A DNA stretch of 60,824 nucleotides from the IMG/VR virus record IMGVR_UViG_3300027129_000008, positions 1 through 60,824 of that record. One strand, given 5' to 3'. The stretch's first letter is position 1; every line of letters begins with the position of its first letter. Shown here one piece after another: positions 16,254 to 25,703 of the stretch. This DNA is from a virus. The notes beneath the pieces are model-generated. The model worked only from the letters and a program-made list of their open reading frames with translations, was not told the origin of the DNA and ran no database searches. A program made the translations under genes and the position numbers.

Positions 16254-18551
16254 TTATAGGGCACATGCACCGCTTTCACAACCAGATTGTTGTTCAATCT
16301 TGGGTTCAGGCTTTACTGCCTCTGTCTTTTTATGTTCCATAGCGGTTTGTTTATCACCATCATCGGTATTAGCGTAATACAAATTCTTAATACCATACTT
16401 GTAAGCCATCAACATATCCTTAATAACTTCTTGAACTGGAACCTTGTTACTAGGATACCTTGAAGGAACATAATAGGTATTTGTGCTGATACTCATATCA
16501 GTGAACTTCTGAATAGCAGCAGCCACTCTGAGATATCCGTCATTATCAGGCATGTCAAAAGCAAACGTATAATGTTCCTTATACTTGTCAATGCCTGGAA
16601 CCACCACTGGCAAAATGTTACTCTTGCTTCCCTTGAAACTGATCAAACTACGAGGAGGTTCAATGCCGTTGGTGGAACTCTGAATCACACTGCTTGACTC
16701 CACAGGCATACAGGCAGTAAGAGTAGAATGTCTCATACCATGTTTCTTGATTTCCTCACGTAGAGCTTCCCAATCCATATGTAAAGGTTCAGTGATGAAT
16801 TCATCAACGTCTCTCTTATAAGTATCAATCGGCAACACTCCTTGACTAAACTTAGTTTTGTCAAACTTCTCACACTTACCAAGTTCCTTAGCCATTTCAA
16901 CAGATGCTTGAATCAAATAGTAACTCTGCTTCTCCATCCACTTGGCAACAAAGTTTGGAGCATTCTTATCCCAATACTTCAATCCTTCTTTTGCCAACAA
17001 AGCAGCCAAGTTACTTACACCAACACCAAGACTACGGCGTCTCTTGGCAAAGTTCTCAGCAGCCGGAACGAAATAGTTTTGGTGTTCGATCAAAGAATCC
17101 AACATTCTGACGATCACTTCACACACACTCTTCATTTCTTCGTCATCCTTGATCTCCAACCAGTTTACAGCAGCAAGAATACAAACGCCAATTTCACCGT
17201 TCTTGTCATTAACATCCTCAATAGGAATCAAAGGATGATTGACTTCAAGACACAAGTTACTGGTGTCAACCTGTTCCAACCAACTGCCGTGGTCGTTAGC
17301 ATGGTCAACAAACATGGTATAAATACGACCAGTCTCCAAACGTTCCTTGGCAAGAAGACCCATCAATTCACGAGCAGAAACCTTCTTCTTGAACTTAATG
17401 TTCTTGTTGGCTTCAGCCTTTTCATACTTTTCCTTGAAGTCAGCAAATCCAAAGCTGTTCCACAAACTAGGACACTCATGATAACTGAACAATGTAACTT
17501 CCTTGTTTTGGAGGAAACGTTCAAAGATCAACTTATCCAATCCTACACAATAGTCCAATTTACGAACACGGTTATCATCAGTTCCGGCATTGTTCTTCAA
17601 CACCAAGATATCCATGATGTCATAGTGGAACCAAGCAAAGTTAACAGTTGCACTTCCACCACGAATACCGTTCTGGTGACAACACTTCACAGTGGATTCA
17701 AATGCCTTGGCAAAAGGAATTGGTCCAGTATGAATAACTTCACCATTACGAATTGGAGCATTGGTGGCACGCAAACGAGAAAGGTTCAAACCAATACCAT
17801 AACGACTTGCAGTGGCAAAACCAACTGCACTGTTGTTGCTGAAGATACTCTTGAGAGTGTCATCAACGGTGAATAGAGAACATGAAGCATAACTCTTCAT
17901 TGGAGTTCTCACACCAGCCATGATTGGGGTTGGAAGATTGATCTTGTGTTTGCTAAAATAGTTGTATGCCTTCTTTACATACTCAAGCCGACCTTCCTTA
18001 TAATCCTTGAAGAACGTCATGGCAATCAACATATATGCGAACTGTGGAGTCTCATAGATCTTCTTGGTTGATCTATTTTGCACCAAGTATTTGTCACACA
18101 ACTGCTTGATACCGGCATAAGTGAAATTGAAATCACGATCATGCTTCAGATATTCGTCAAGCTTGTCGAACTCTTGTTTGGTATACCAGTTGAGAATTTC
18201 TTCATCATATACCAAGTTGGTTATGTTTTCCTTTGTGAGGTCATACAACTTGGGTGGATTCTTGCCTCCCCACACTTCTTTACGAAGATGGTAATTCAAC
18301 AATCGTGAAGCAACATATTGATAATTAGGCTTTTCTTCACTAATCAAATTTGCAGCTGCTTCGATCAACATAGAATGAACGTCCTTGGTTGTCATTCCAT
18401 CAAAGAAGGACAAGTGTGCATTCATTGCTACTTCCTCAAAACCAACACCTTTGATGTCAACGGTAGCCCATTGCAAAACCTTATTGATTTTGTCTGCGTT
18501 GAATTTCTCTACCTTACCGTTACGTTTTTTAATAAAAATCTCTTTGTTCAT
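16254..18551 (-). CDS. nrdA: Ribonucleotide reductase class Ia alpha subunit (NrdA)
   Basis: 765 residues. The N-terminal ATP-cone (about residues 3-90) gives allosteric activity control. Active-site features: Cys224 in SYASCSLF, Asn432/Cys434/Glu436 in SNLCLEV, Cys457 in GEIGVCILA, and the C-terminal redox pair CESGACAL. It is full length and apparently intact. It pairs with nrdB just downstream. A long inverted repeat lies upstream, between it and the helicase gene. Confidence 0.95.
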   Translation of the reverse strand: MNKEIFIKKRNGKVEKFNADKINKVLQWATVDIKGVGFEEVAMNAHLSFFDGMTTKDVHSMLIEAAANLISEEKPNYQYVASRLLNYHLRKEVWGGKNPPKLYDLTKENITNLVYDEEILNWYTKQEFDKLDEYLKHDRDFNFTYAGIKQLCDKYLVQNRSTKKIYETPQFAYMLIAMTFFKDYKEGRLEYVKKAYNYFSKHKINLPTPIMAGVRTPMKSYASCSLFTVDDTLKSIFSNNSAVGFATASRYGIGLNLSRLRATNAPIRNGEVIHTGPIPFAKAFESTVKCCHQNGIRGGSATVNFAWFHYDIMDILVLKNNAGTDDNRVRKLDYCVGLDKLIFERFLQNKEVTLFSYHECPSLWNSFGFADFKEKYEKAEANKNIKFKKKVSARELMGLLAKERLETGRIYTMFVDHANDHGSWLEQVDTSNLCLEVNHPLIPIEDVNDKNGEIGVCILAAVNWLEIKDDEEMKSVCEVIVRMLDSLIEHQNYFVPAAENFAKRRRSLGVGVSNLAALLAKEGLKYWDKNAPNFVAKWMEKQSYYLIQASVEMAKELGKCEKFDKTKFSQGVLPIDTYKRDVDEFITEPLHMDWEALREEIKKHGMRHSTLTACMPVESSSVIQSSTNGIEPPRSLISFKGSKSNILPVVVPGIDKYKEHYTFAFDMPDNDGYLRVAAAIQKFTDMSISTNTYYVPSRYPSNKVPVQEVIKDMLMAYKYGIKNLYYANTDDGDKQTAMEHKKTEAVKPEPKIEQQSGCESGACAL

Positions 18552-18586
18552 AAATTTGTTACAATGGTGATAAATAATTATGTGTC

Positions 18587-18656
18587 AAAAATGCCGTTGT
18601 AAACTATCTGACAGAACTTTTTGAAACTTTTTTTGTCAGGTTTTTTACAACGGCAT
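18587..18656 (-). terminator. Long nested hairpin/terminator between helicase and nrdA
   Basis: Outer 13-bp perfect arms (18591-18603 with 18644-18656) enclose an inner 6-bp stem (18608-18613 with 18634-18639). On the - strand it is followed by TTTTT. It could terminate helicase transcripts or regulate nrdA read-through. Confidence 0.6.
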
Positions 18657-18664
18657 ACTATGAA

Positions 18665-20050
18665 TTATTCTTCGTCGTCTGTGCTACTATGGGCATTCCA
18701 CTTATTCTTCAGAATTTTCTTGACTTGGTTTTCACCATCCATCATCTCATTCTGAAGTGCCATACCTTCTCTTGAAGATTCGCTGAATATTTCAATCTGA
18801 CCACATCCGGCATTCATCTTACTTGGGAATGTCAAACCGTCTGGTCCGAAACGATTCTTGATGATATGGAATCGTGCAGTGTTGTTAACTTTATCGGTAA
18901 CTTTACGACTGAGTGACATAACAAAGTCGGCAGTCATGATCTTACGATAACTGTCTGCGATGTTGTTAGCCTGAATGATATCTTCATCCATTGCGGCACG
19001 ATTACTTTGTGAAGCACTCCAAATAGGAACTTGTAGTTCACCCGCAATACTTCTCAATTCTTCGTAAATACCACCAGCTTCTTGATAACTGTTACTATTA
19101 CGATCACTGTGAATTGGTCGAAGAATATCAGCGTAATCGACAATAATCATATCAATCTTGGTTCCCAGAGTATGAATACGTTCACAATGTGACTTCAAAC
19201 TATGAGCTGATACTGTCTTGATCGGGAAATACTTGATCTTCAATTTACCAGGCACTTCGTTGATCTTCTGTTTGACCACCTCGACATTGTTACGAATATT
19301 CTGGAAGTCAATACCAGTGAAACAACTATCATAACGAAGACCAACATAGTTCTCATTCAACTCCAACGTGAAGTGAAGAACATTCTTTCCTTGCTTCATT
19401 GCCTCGGCACCAAGCTTACTCAAGACCCAAGACTTACCAGATCCGGCACAAGCCGTAATAATACCAAGTTCGCCAGGTCCAAGACCACCGTCCATCAAAC
19501 CATCAATTACTTCCCAATTGGTTTTGATTGAATTACGAGCCATCACAGTCATACGCTTCTCAACGTCTTCTTCATACGAATGACCGAGATTACGTTCCAT
19601 GCCTGCCTTAAGAGCTTCATCAACCTTGCTCTTGATCTTTTCATACTCACCAGTTGCCAACAAATCTGCGGCATCCATGATGGCATTCTTCAACTTCTGA
19701 TTCTTACAGAATTCAAGAAACTGTTCCTTGATGAACTTCAAATCACCATCGTTCATCTTTTGATACACCAACTTTAGACTGTTAACGATACTCGCCTTGA
19801 GTGCCTCATTGGTGATGGTTTCAAGTCTGACCTTGAAAACGTTGAGTGAAGGAAGATCACGATATTCATGAAAGTAACTGATACTTTCCTTGACGATCCA
19901 TCTATGTGCCTCATTCTCAAAGAAGTCTGCTTCTACGATGTCTGCCAATCGTTCAATGAATGGACGATCAGATACCAGTCCTGCGATGCATTTAACTTGG
20001 AATTCATTTCCAAACTTTTTTAGGTTGTCGATAATTACTTTGTCGCTCAT
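18665..20050 (-). CDS. Replicative DNA helicase (DnaB/T4 gp41-like)
   Basis: 461 residues in the usual two-part layout: an N-terminal helical domain (about 1-150) and a RecA-like ATPase. Walker A is ACAGSGKS (200-207), followed by LHFTLELNENYVGLRYD and the Walker B segment MIIVDYADILRP (about 297). SQSNRA is in the sensor/arginine area, and an acidic SSTDDEE tail closes the protein. It unwinds the fork with the primase; the primase is not in this window. SD GAAAGT, preceded by an intergenic hairpin. Confidence 0.85.
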   Translation of the reverse strand: MSDKVIIDNLKKFGNEFQVKCIAGLVSDRPFIERLADIVEADFFENEAHRWIVKESISYFHEYRDLPSLNVFKVRLETITNEALKASIVNSLKLVYQKMNDGDLKFIKEQFLEFCKNQKLKNAIMDAADLLATGEYEKIKSKVDEALKAGMERNLGHSYEEDVEKRMTVMARNSIKTNWEVIDGLMDGGLGPGELGIITACAGSGKSWVLSKLGAEAMKQGKNVLHFTLELNENYVGLRYDSCFTGIDFQNIRNNVEVVKQKINEVPGKLKIKYFPIKTVSAHSLKSHCERIHTLGTKIDMIIVDYADILRPIHSDRNSNSYQEAGGIYEELRSIAGELQVPIWSASQSNRAAMDEDIIQANNIADSYRKIMTADFVMSLSRKVTDKVNNTARFHIIKNRFGPDGLTFPSKMNAGCGQIEIFSESSREGMALQNEMMDGENQVKKILKNKWNAHSSTDDEE

Positions 20051-20074
20051 GTGTTACTTTCTATTTGATAATAC

Positions 20075-20099
20075 GATGCTACACTACATGCGTAGCATC
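20075..20099 (-). repeat. Intergenic 8-bp inverted repeat
   Basis: Perfect arms 20075-20082 and 20092-20099 with a 9-base loop, in the leader upstream of the helicase gene. No T-run follows, so probably an mRNA hairpin or protein site. Confidence 0.4.
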
Positions 20100-20117
20100 T
20101 TCAACTTTTTATACTGG

Positions 20118-21185
20118 TTAGATTACGAAACTGTTGACCTTACCCCAAGTCTCATTCAACCATACCATGTAGTTTGGTAGGTTATTCCACATTTTATCTT
20201 CGTTGATCAACTTGCTGAAGACCAGTTTGTTTATATGGGGAACTGGCTTTTGAATGATCTCTTCAATTCTGAGTTGAGTGAATGACTGAATTTGTGTGTC
20301 TTTCAACTGCATCAACTCATGATTTCTATCAAGTGTCAGTTTGTCACTCAACACTTTTTCATAGAGCTTATACTTGCCTTTGTTGTTTTCAGCGTAATTG
20401 TAAATTTCTTGCAGAGAAGTTTGACGTTCGTCTGCCAAAAACGGAAAACACTTCAATATGGTTTTTAGACCAGCACCATTGATGCCTGGAATATTATCAC
20501 TATCATCACCTTCCATAGCTCTATAGAAAATGAAGTTGTTACATGTGATACCATATTCATCTACGATTTCTTTACAACCAAAAATCTTCTTCTTGGTAGG
20601 ACTCCAAATTTTGATTCTGTCACTGGCCAACTGTAAAAAGTCTTTGTCCGATGACATGATGGTAACGTTGCTGTCCTTGAATGTTTGTTCAGCCAAATAA
20701 GCAATAGTATCATCAGCTTCAATATTATCAATTGCCATCACAGTAATTGGTAATACGTCAAGATAGTTGATTAGTCGCAACAACTCCATCTTGAGATTCT
20801 TTTGCTCAATATCACTATTAGACATATCGTCATAGGTTCTATTGAACTTGATACGAGTCTTACGTCCCTTTTTGTATTCTGGGTAAATCTTACGACGTTT
20901 TTGACTACCACCATTACCGTCAAAAACAACAATAACACGGGTGGGATTCAATAGTTTGATTGCATAACCGACACTCTTCAAGAAACCAGCAATCCCACCC
21001 GTGTGCATTCCATCGTCATTCATAGATGGAACCGCCATGAACGATCTAATAAAGGTATTTAGACCGTCCACGATAAGGATGTCGGAGTTGGTAGTTTTTT
21101 GAAGGCCACCAGCCCCGACATCCTCTTTGATGTTCTCAAACAACGAGAACAACTTTTTCTTTTCGTTGGAAGTAAATCCACTCAT
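20118..21185 (-). CDS. 5'-3' exonuclease / RNase H (T4 Rnh-like FEN family)
   Basis: 355 residues with the metal-binding carboxylates of the flap-nuclease family: Asp40 in IVDGLNTF, Asp89 in VVFDGNGGSQKRR, Glu156/Asp158/Asp159 in IEADDT, Asp180/Asp182 in SSDKDF, and the H3TH segment GDDSDNIPG (226-234). It is about the size of T4 RNase H (305), which removes RNA primers from lagging strands. The start is two bases after the UvsX stop, so they are co-translated. Confidence 0.85.
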   Translation of the reverse strand: MSGFTSNEKKKLFSLFENIKEDVGAGGLQKTTNSDILIVDGLNTFIRSFMAVPSMNDDGMHTGGIAGFLKSVGYAIKLLNPTRVIVVFDGNGGSQKRRKIYPEYKKGRKTRIKFNRTYDDMSNSDIEQKNLKMELLRLINYLDVLPITVMAIDNIEADDTIAYLAEQTFKDSNVTIMSSDKDFLQLASDRIKIWSPTKKKIFGCKEIVDEYGITCNNFIFYRAMEGDDSDNIPGINGAGLKTILKCFPFLADERQTSLQEIYNYAENNKGKYKLYEKVLSDKLTLDRNHELMQLKDTQIQSFTQLRIEEIIQKPVPHINKLVFSKLINEDKMWNNLPNYMVWLNETWGKVNSFVI

Positions 21186-21187
21186 GA

Positions 21188-22330
21188 TTATTCTTCAGCG
21201 CCAGCGTCTTCTTCGTCAGACGACACTTCTGCGTCTTCAACAATCTTGCTGTTAGGGTCTTTATACTTCATCACAGTTGCGTCACAAATCTTCAAGTAAA
21301 TTTCTTCCTTTAGCTTTGTGTCAGTTTGCAACGTAGAAATGAAATCCTTAGACTGGAACTTCCATTCGGTGCCATCATCCTTTTGATAGGTATAATATGC
21401 ACCACCTTGTTTGATCAGATTATTGTCCTTGAGAACTTTAATCCAACTGCTGTAGTCGGCAATTCCGCTATCGTAGTAGATATCGAAATTAGCGAGTCGA
21501 TTGGGCGGACCCATTCTGTTCTTAACAACAACTGCCTTACACTCATTACCGATGATTTCCTCACCCTTCTTGAGCTTACCAGTGTTGTTAAGACGAACAC
21601 GAACACTACAATGATAAGCCAGAGCCTTACCACCACTCACTACATACTTGTCACCAAATGCCATAGCATTTAGATTCTGACGTAGCTGATTAGTAAACAC
21701 GGTAAGAACCTTTTGCTTACCAATCATGTTGGTGATCTTTCTCATAGCCTTACTGATAATGATACTCTTACCAGTTGCATAACCATCCTTGCCATGATCA
21801 CTCTCTAGTTCTGCCTTTGTTGAAGCAGCAGCCACAGAGTCAACAATGATTGTGAGAATACGATCCTTGTTAGACTTTCTCACAATTGCAATCATCTTCT
21901 CCATCTGTTCAAAAATGTCCTCAACGGTTTCACATTGAACATACAGAAGTTTAGATAGATTTACACCAAGACTCTTCCAGAACTCAGGAGCAGCAGCGTT
22001 TTCAGTATCAATAACCACTGCAATTCCACCCTTCTTTTGGGTATCGGCCACGACATGCGCACTAACAAGACTCTTACCAGTGCCTTCAAGACCGTTGAAT
22101 TCTACCATTTTACCAACAGGCAATCCACCGTGAGGACGATTGCTGATTGCTAAATCCAAAATAGATGATCCCGTGCTGATCCAGTCAGTGATATCAGCCG
22201 GATTATCTTGTTCATCCAACCTATACGCAATCTTTCCACCATCCTTATTAGCCTTGTTAAGCTCATTTTGGAGTAGATCAATTAGATCGTCTCTGTTGGA
22301 TTCTTGTCCGCTATTTGATTTTTTTGCCAT
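21188..22330 (-). CDS. uvsX: Recombinase UvsX (RecA family)
   Basis: 380 residues. Walker A GLEGTGKS (80-87), Walker B IIVDSVAA (161-168), then the L1/L2 region with NQLRQNL (about 214-220) and a GGKALAYH segment. The C-terminal tail is acidic (DAEVSSDEEDAGAEE), as in UvsX. It promotes strand exchange with the gp32-like protein for recombination-dependent replication. It lies below the gp32 gene; a strong hairpin between the two should reduce its level relative to gp32. Confidence 0.85.
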   Translation of the reverse strand: MAKKSNSGQESNRDDLIDLLQNELNKANKDGGKIAYRLDEQDNPADITDWISTGSSILDLAISNRPHGGLPVGKMVEFNGLEGTGKSLVSAHVVADTQKKGGIAVVIDTENAAAPEFWKSLGVNLSKLLYVQCETVEDIFEQMEKMIAIVRKSNKDRILTIIVDSVAAASTKAELESDHGKDGYATGKSIIISKAMRKITNMIGKQKVLTVFTNQLRQNLNAMAFGDKYVVSGGKALAYHCSVRVRLNNTGKLKKGEEIIGNECKAVVVKNRMGPPNRLANFDIYYDSGIADYSSWIKVLKDNNLIKQGGAYYTYQKDDGTEWKFQSKDFISTLQTDTKLKEEIYLKICDATVMKYKDPNSKIVEDAEVSSDEEDAGAEE

Positions 22331-22345
22331 AACGTGTATAACTAG

Positions 22346-22380
22346 AAAGCCGGTGGGGTATAAAAAACTCCACCGGCTTT
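22346..22380 (-). terminator. Hairpin terminator/attenuator between gp32 and uvsX
   Basis: 11-bp perfect stem (22346-22356 with 22370-22380). The - strand T-run after it is weak (TTTCTAG), so some read-through into uvsX is expected. Confidence 0.65.
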
Positions 22381-22391
22381 ATTTATTGTTT

Positions 22392-23282
22392 TTAGGAGTT
22401 GAACAAGTCATCAAAAGCCTTCTCTACATCAGTAGATCCGCCCTTTGACTTACTTGCGGTTGGGGAAACAAAAGCAGCCTTCTTAGTCTCTGCCTTTGGT
22501 TGAACAGCAGTCTTTACTCCAGACGGAGCAACTGCCTTTACTGTAGCGGGAGTTTCAGCGACTTCCTCTTCAGCCTCAGTTCCAGCGGGAACTTCAACTT
22601 CAGCGGTTTCGGTTTCTGGATTCAACCACTTATCCATAACGTCCTTGAGTTCATCATAAGACAACTCTGGGAACAGATCAAGGATGTTAGTCTGATTCTT
22701 GAGGGAATCAACCAACTGAGCGTTCTTAGGATCAACAGCAGGTGTGACATTTGGCTTCACACGAACTGTGGTCTCAGGGAAGCTCTTACCAGTTTCCTCT
22801 GCGGTCTTGAACTCAATGGTAATATCACGACCATTTGCGAGATCAGTAATATCACCATACTCTGGATCAAGACATACCGACACAAGCTCTTGATACACGG
22901 TCTTACCGAATCCCCAGAACTTCACACCTTCACTCTCTTGACCACGAACGATCACAGGAGCGAATGTGCGCATCTTGGGTTCCATCTTACGACCCATCTG
23001 CCAATCTTCCTTGGAACCAGTCTTCTTCAAACGATTGGCAAACTCCACAATAGGATCTGGACGACCAAAGCTGTCAGGAGACAAATAGGTCTTACCATTG
23101 ATATTATAGTGGAACTTGAGTTCAATAAACGGATTCTCGGGATTGAACTTGTAGGGAACAATACGAACAACTTGTTTACCGGGATTAGGCTTCCAGAGAA
23201 CATCATTCTTCTTACTGTTTCCAGAACCTTGGCTTGAAAGGGAGTTCAAGCGACTCTTCAACTGCGATATATTTAGTGCCAT
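22392..23282 (-). CDS. Single-stranded DNA-binding protein (T4 gp32-like)
   Basis: 296 residues with the gp32 order: a short N-terminal cooperativity helix (LKSRLNSL), an OB-fold core (about 28-190, with VLWKPNPGKQVVRIVPYK and KFWGFGKTVYQEL), and a long acidic and linker-like C-terminus ending FDDLFNS, the protein-interaction tail. T4 gp32 binds zinc through three Cys and one His; only one Cys is visible here, so the zinc site is absent. No SD precedes the start; instead the leader is an A/U-rich repeat (see the regulatory entry). Confidence 0.8.
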   Translation of the reverse strand: MALNISQLKSRLNSLSSQGSGNSKKNDVLWKPNPGKQVVRIVPYKFNPENPFIELKFHYNINGKTYLSPDSFGRPDPIVEFANRLKKTGSKEDWQMGRKMEPKMRTFAPVIVRGQESEGVKFWGFGKTVYQELVSVCLDPEYGDITDLANGRDITIEFKTAEETGKSFPETTVRVKPNVTPAVDPKNAQLVDSLKNQTNILDLFPELSYDELKDVMDKWLNPETETAEVEVPAGTEAEEEVAETPATVKAVAPSGVKTAVQPKAETKKAAFVSPTASKSKGGSTDVEKAFDDLFNS

Positions 23283-23364
23283 AATTAGTTTAATTAGTTA
23301 ATTAGTTTATAGGTTAATTAGTTAAGTATTCTTAATTCACTTAAATTAAGATTCGTAACGAATC
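23283..23364 (-). promoter_or_regulatory. Possible gp32-type autogenous operator in the leader
   Basis: On the - strand, a 7-bp inverted repeat (plus 23350-23364) lies at the 5' end of the predicted mRNA, followed by an unstructured A/U leader with four copies of AACTAATT (plus 23283-23324) up to the gp32 ATG. T4 gene 32 uses a 5' pseudoknot and A/U repeats for autoregulation. Confidence 0.5.
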
Positions 23365-23375
23365 ACCATGACAAT

Positions 23376-23404
23376 ACTCTACAGTGTATGCAGAGAACCG
23401 TCAA
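23376..23404 (-). promoter_or_regulatory. Candidate gp32 promoter
   Basis: TTGACG (23399-23404), 17-base spacer, TAGAGT (23376-23381); +1 near 23369, just before the inverted repeat. Confidence 0.45.
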
Positions 23405-23418
23405 GGTATAAATAAGTA

Positions 23419-23814
23419 TCACCAAGAAAGCACAGAAAACAACTTTAATCCGACTATTTTTACGCCTGGATCTGCTACCAAAATGATGCTATTTTTGTAT
23501 AAATCCCAGTTTAATTGAAAGGTTTTATCGAACACACCGTTGTTCTCGTCTTCAATCAATCTGTTCATCGCATTCAACGTATATAGCGTGTTGGTTTGCT
23601 TCTTTCTGTGAACGCTTATCGTATTCGGATATTTGATTTTGGAATCGATGTTTTTAACAATATTGAATGTGAGATAAATTTCTCTCAGATTCTTCTCGTT
23701 AGCAAACACGAATATTTTGTTATCTGCCATCTCGTAGGTCTTTTTGATCTCGTCTACGACTGACAAATATTTGTTGCTGTCTGAGAATGTGCAAAGCAGT
23801 TGTTTTTGAATCAT
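23419..23814 (-). CDS. Hypothetical protein upstream of gp32
   Basis: 131 residues with an alternating strand/helix pattern (KIFVFANEKNLREIYLTF, then SIILVADPGVKIVGLKLFS), which suggests a small alpha/beta fold. I do not recognise it. Its ATG overlaps by ATGA with the stop of the 625-residue gene, so it is coupled to that late-type gene rather than to gp32. Confidence 0.55.
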   Translation of the reverse strand: MIQKQLLCTFSDSNKYLSVVDEIKKTYEMADNKIFVFANEKNLREIYLTFNIVKNIDSKIKYPNTISVHRKKQTNTLYTLNAMNRLIEDENNGVFDKTFQLNWDLYKNSIILVADPGVKIVGLKLFSVLSW

Positions 23815-25688
23815 GTTAATGTAGGTTCAGCAACAGGAGGTAACTGCGTCGATGTGTTTGGCATTTCCCATCTCCAAGCACCATCGGCATGTCCTTCAAA
23901 TCCTAAAAATTCTGTGAAGCTTTCCCATCCCTCAGAAATCAACGCATTTAGATATCTCGAAAAGCGCAATAACACTTCAAATATACTTTGTAAACCAGAT
24001 TTGATGTTCTCCCAAGCCTTTGTGAAAAAGTCTTTTAATTCGCCACTAAGCGATTTGATTGTGGTCCAAACATCACTAAAATAGTCACTGATCGACTTGC
24101 CTATGTTTTGCAGTGTGTCCATAAGGCCTTCATCCAATTTGATTTCTTCTAGTTTAATATCACCACGAATCGCAATACCACGGGTGCCACCACGGTTTGA
24201 AAATCTGAACGATATGTTCTTATCGTTTTCAGTAATGAACTTATCTACTGTGTAATAATGGCAATCACCACTACAGTCCCAAGTCATCATATAGTCGGCA
24301 ATACACTCGGCACTAAAGTCTGCCTTTCCTTGTTGGAATCTACGTTTTCCAGTAGCAAGTTCCTCAATTAGCAAACGACGACGAGCTGGTTGAACAAATA
24401 CACTATTGAGTGTCAACATCACAGTTTCAGTATTAACAGGTATCACACCCTTCTTTACAAACTGTTTGTTTTGAATAATGATCTTCTCAATATCACCAAC
24501 TTCTGCTTTGATTTGATCTACAGATTTATTACCTTTAACAGCATTCGTCAACGACTTTTGTAGTTTCTCTTTTACTTCATCGTTTAGTCCGATATAAAAC
24601 TTCTTTTGTAGACCATCCATAATGAATGACGAAACTTGTTCCATCACCTTTACGTCTTCACCAGAGTCTTTCAAAATAGCAGATACTACAGAATTGACTT
24701 CGGCATTTTGAGCACTACAAATTTGTGCTCCCTTTGCCTTCAAACTGGCTCTCATACGTGTCTTACCTTCAAAGATCAAATCGGTCTTTGAGGTTCTGTC
24801 AATATTTGCAAAAATAGGATTGGTAATATTACATCTCAAATTACCCAATGCAGTTGATGCTTTGATACCTTGTTTCTTCAACTTTGCTACAATCTTCTTA
24901 GCAACATCGTCGTCTGTTTCAATTCCAGCAAACTCGTCATTGATGTGATACTCCATTTTTTGAGCATTACATTTGACTTGCTTTTCTACTACAACAACTG
25001 GACCAACATTTTCTTTATAAACTTGTTCACCAATCATGTTGCCAGCCTTGTCATACCAACGAAGACCATTTTTTACATATCCCAATTCAGTTGCTTCGTT
25101 GACAGTATATTCTTCTTTCTCACAATCATTGCACCCACAATCTTCACATTCATCTACTTGTTGGTTGATCAATGGAACTCCGCCAGTCAAAATTGAATCA
25201 ACAGCAGCCGCATCTTGAACTTTTTCTTTTGTGCTTCTGTCGTCTTTTTTATCATCTCCAGTAACTTTCTTGTTCAACTCCTTGTCAAGAGAAACTGTGT
25301 CAGACTTATCTTGTTTGTCTTCTTCACCAGAATCGGTTTTCGCAATATCAGCGGTTGATAGTCCTCCTGTGTCAGAGGGTGAAAACAAAGTTCCTGCATT
25401 TTTCTTCGGGTTTTCTGCAAAGTGAGTTCCTTTATCTACGGCACGGTCACGATATTCTTTGCTTGGAAATGTAACCAATATACCATCTTTATTGTAAGCC
25501 TGACGTTCTGGGAAACGACCTGCTTCAAACAACTTTGCTGTTCTCTCGACCACCGCATCAATTGAAAATCCAGCCTTCTCCAAGTATTCTTGTAACACAA
25601 AAACGTGTTCAGGCATTTCTAGCCTCAACACGCCATCTTTTATACGACTGTCACAACACACATCGTTTATAATTGAGTTGAATTTCAT
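23811..25688 (-). CDS. Large hypothetical, probably virion-associated protein
   Basis: 625 residues. A TTG at 25691 could be called, but the ATG at 25688 is preferred: it follows the late-type motif by four bases. Features seen: a Lys/Asp-rich linker (about 115-165), a CEDCGCNDCEKEE cluster (about 175-190) that looks like a metal-binding knot, a second globular part (about 240-470), and a C-terminal part (about 520-600) with several amphipathic helices (SISDYFSDVWTTIKSLSGELK). No family recognised. Its place between the tail module and replication genes and its late motif suggest a structural or injected protein. Confidence 0.6.
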   Translation of the reverse strand: MKFNSIINDVCCDSRIKDGVLRLEMPEHVFVLQEYLEKAGFSIDAVVERTAKLFEAGRFPERQAYNKDGILVTFPSKEYRDRAVDKGTHFAENPKKNAGTLFSPSDTGGLSTADIAKTDSGEEDKQDKSDTVSLDKELNKKVTGDDKKDDRSTKEKVQDAAAVDSILTGGVPLINQQVDECEDCGCNDCEKEEYTVNEATELGYVKNGLRWYDKAGNMIGEQVYKENVGPVVVVEKQVKCNAQKMEYHINDEFAGIETDDDVAKKIVAKLKKQGIKASTALGNLRCNITNPIFANIDRTSKTDLIFEGKTRMRASLKAKGAQICSAQNAEVNSVVSAILKDSGEDVKVMEQVSSFIMDGLQKKFYIGLNDEVKEKLQKSLTNAVKGNKSVDQIKAEVGDIEKIIIQNKQFVKKGVIPVNTETVMLTLNSVFVQPARRRLLIEELATGKRRFQQGKADFSAECIADYMMTWDCSGDCHYYTVDKFITENDKNISFRFSNRGGTRGIAIRGDIKLEEIKLDEGLMDTLQNIGKSISDYFSDVWTTIKSLSGELKDFFTKAWENIKSGLQSIFEVLLRFSRYLNALISEGWESFTEFLGFEGHADGAWRWEMPNTSTQLPPVAEPTLT

Positions 25689-25692
25689 CAAT

Positions 25693-25701
25693 TATAAATA
25701 T
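25693..25701 (-). promoter_or_regulatory. Late-type motif ATATTTATA
   Basis: 4 bases upstream of the ATG at 25688. Confidence 0.55.
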
Positions 25702-25703
25702 GT

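Noticed and set aside
16842-17876. 344-codon open frame on the + strand
   Set aside because: Antisense to nrdA, with low-complexity Thr/Ser composition expected from reverse reading; nrdA is clearly real.
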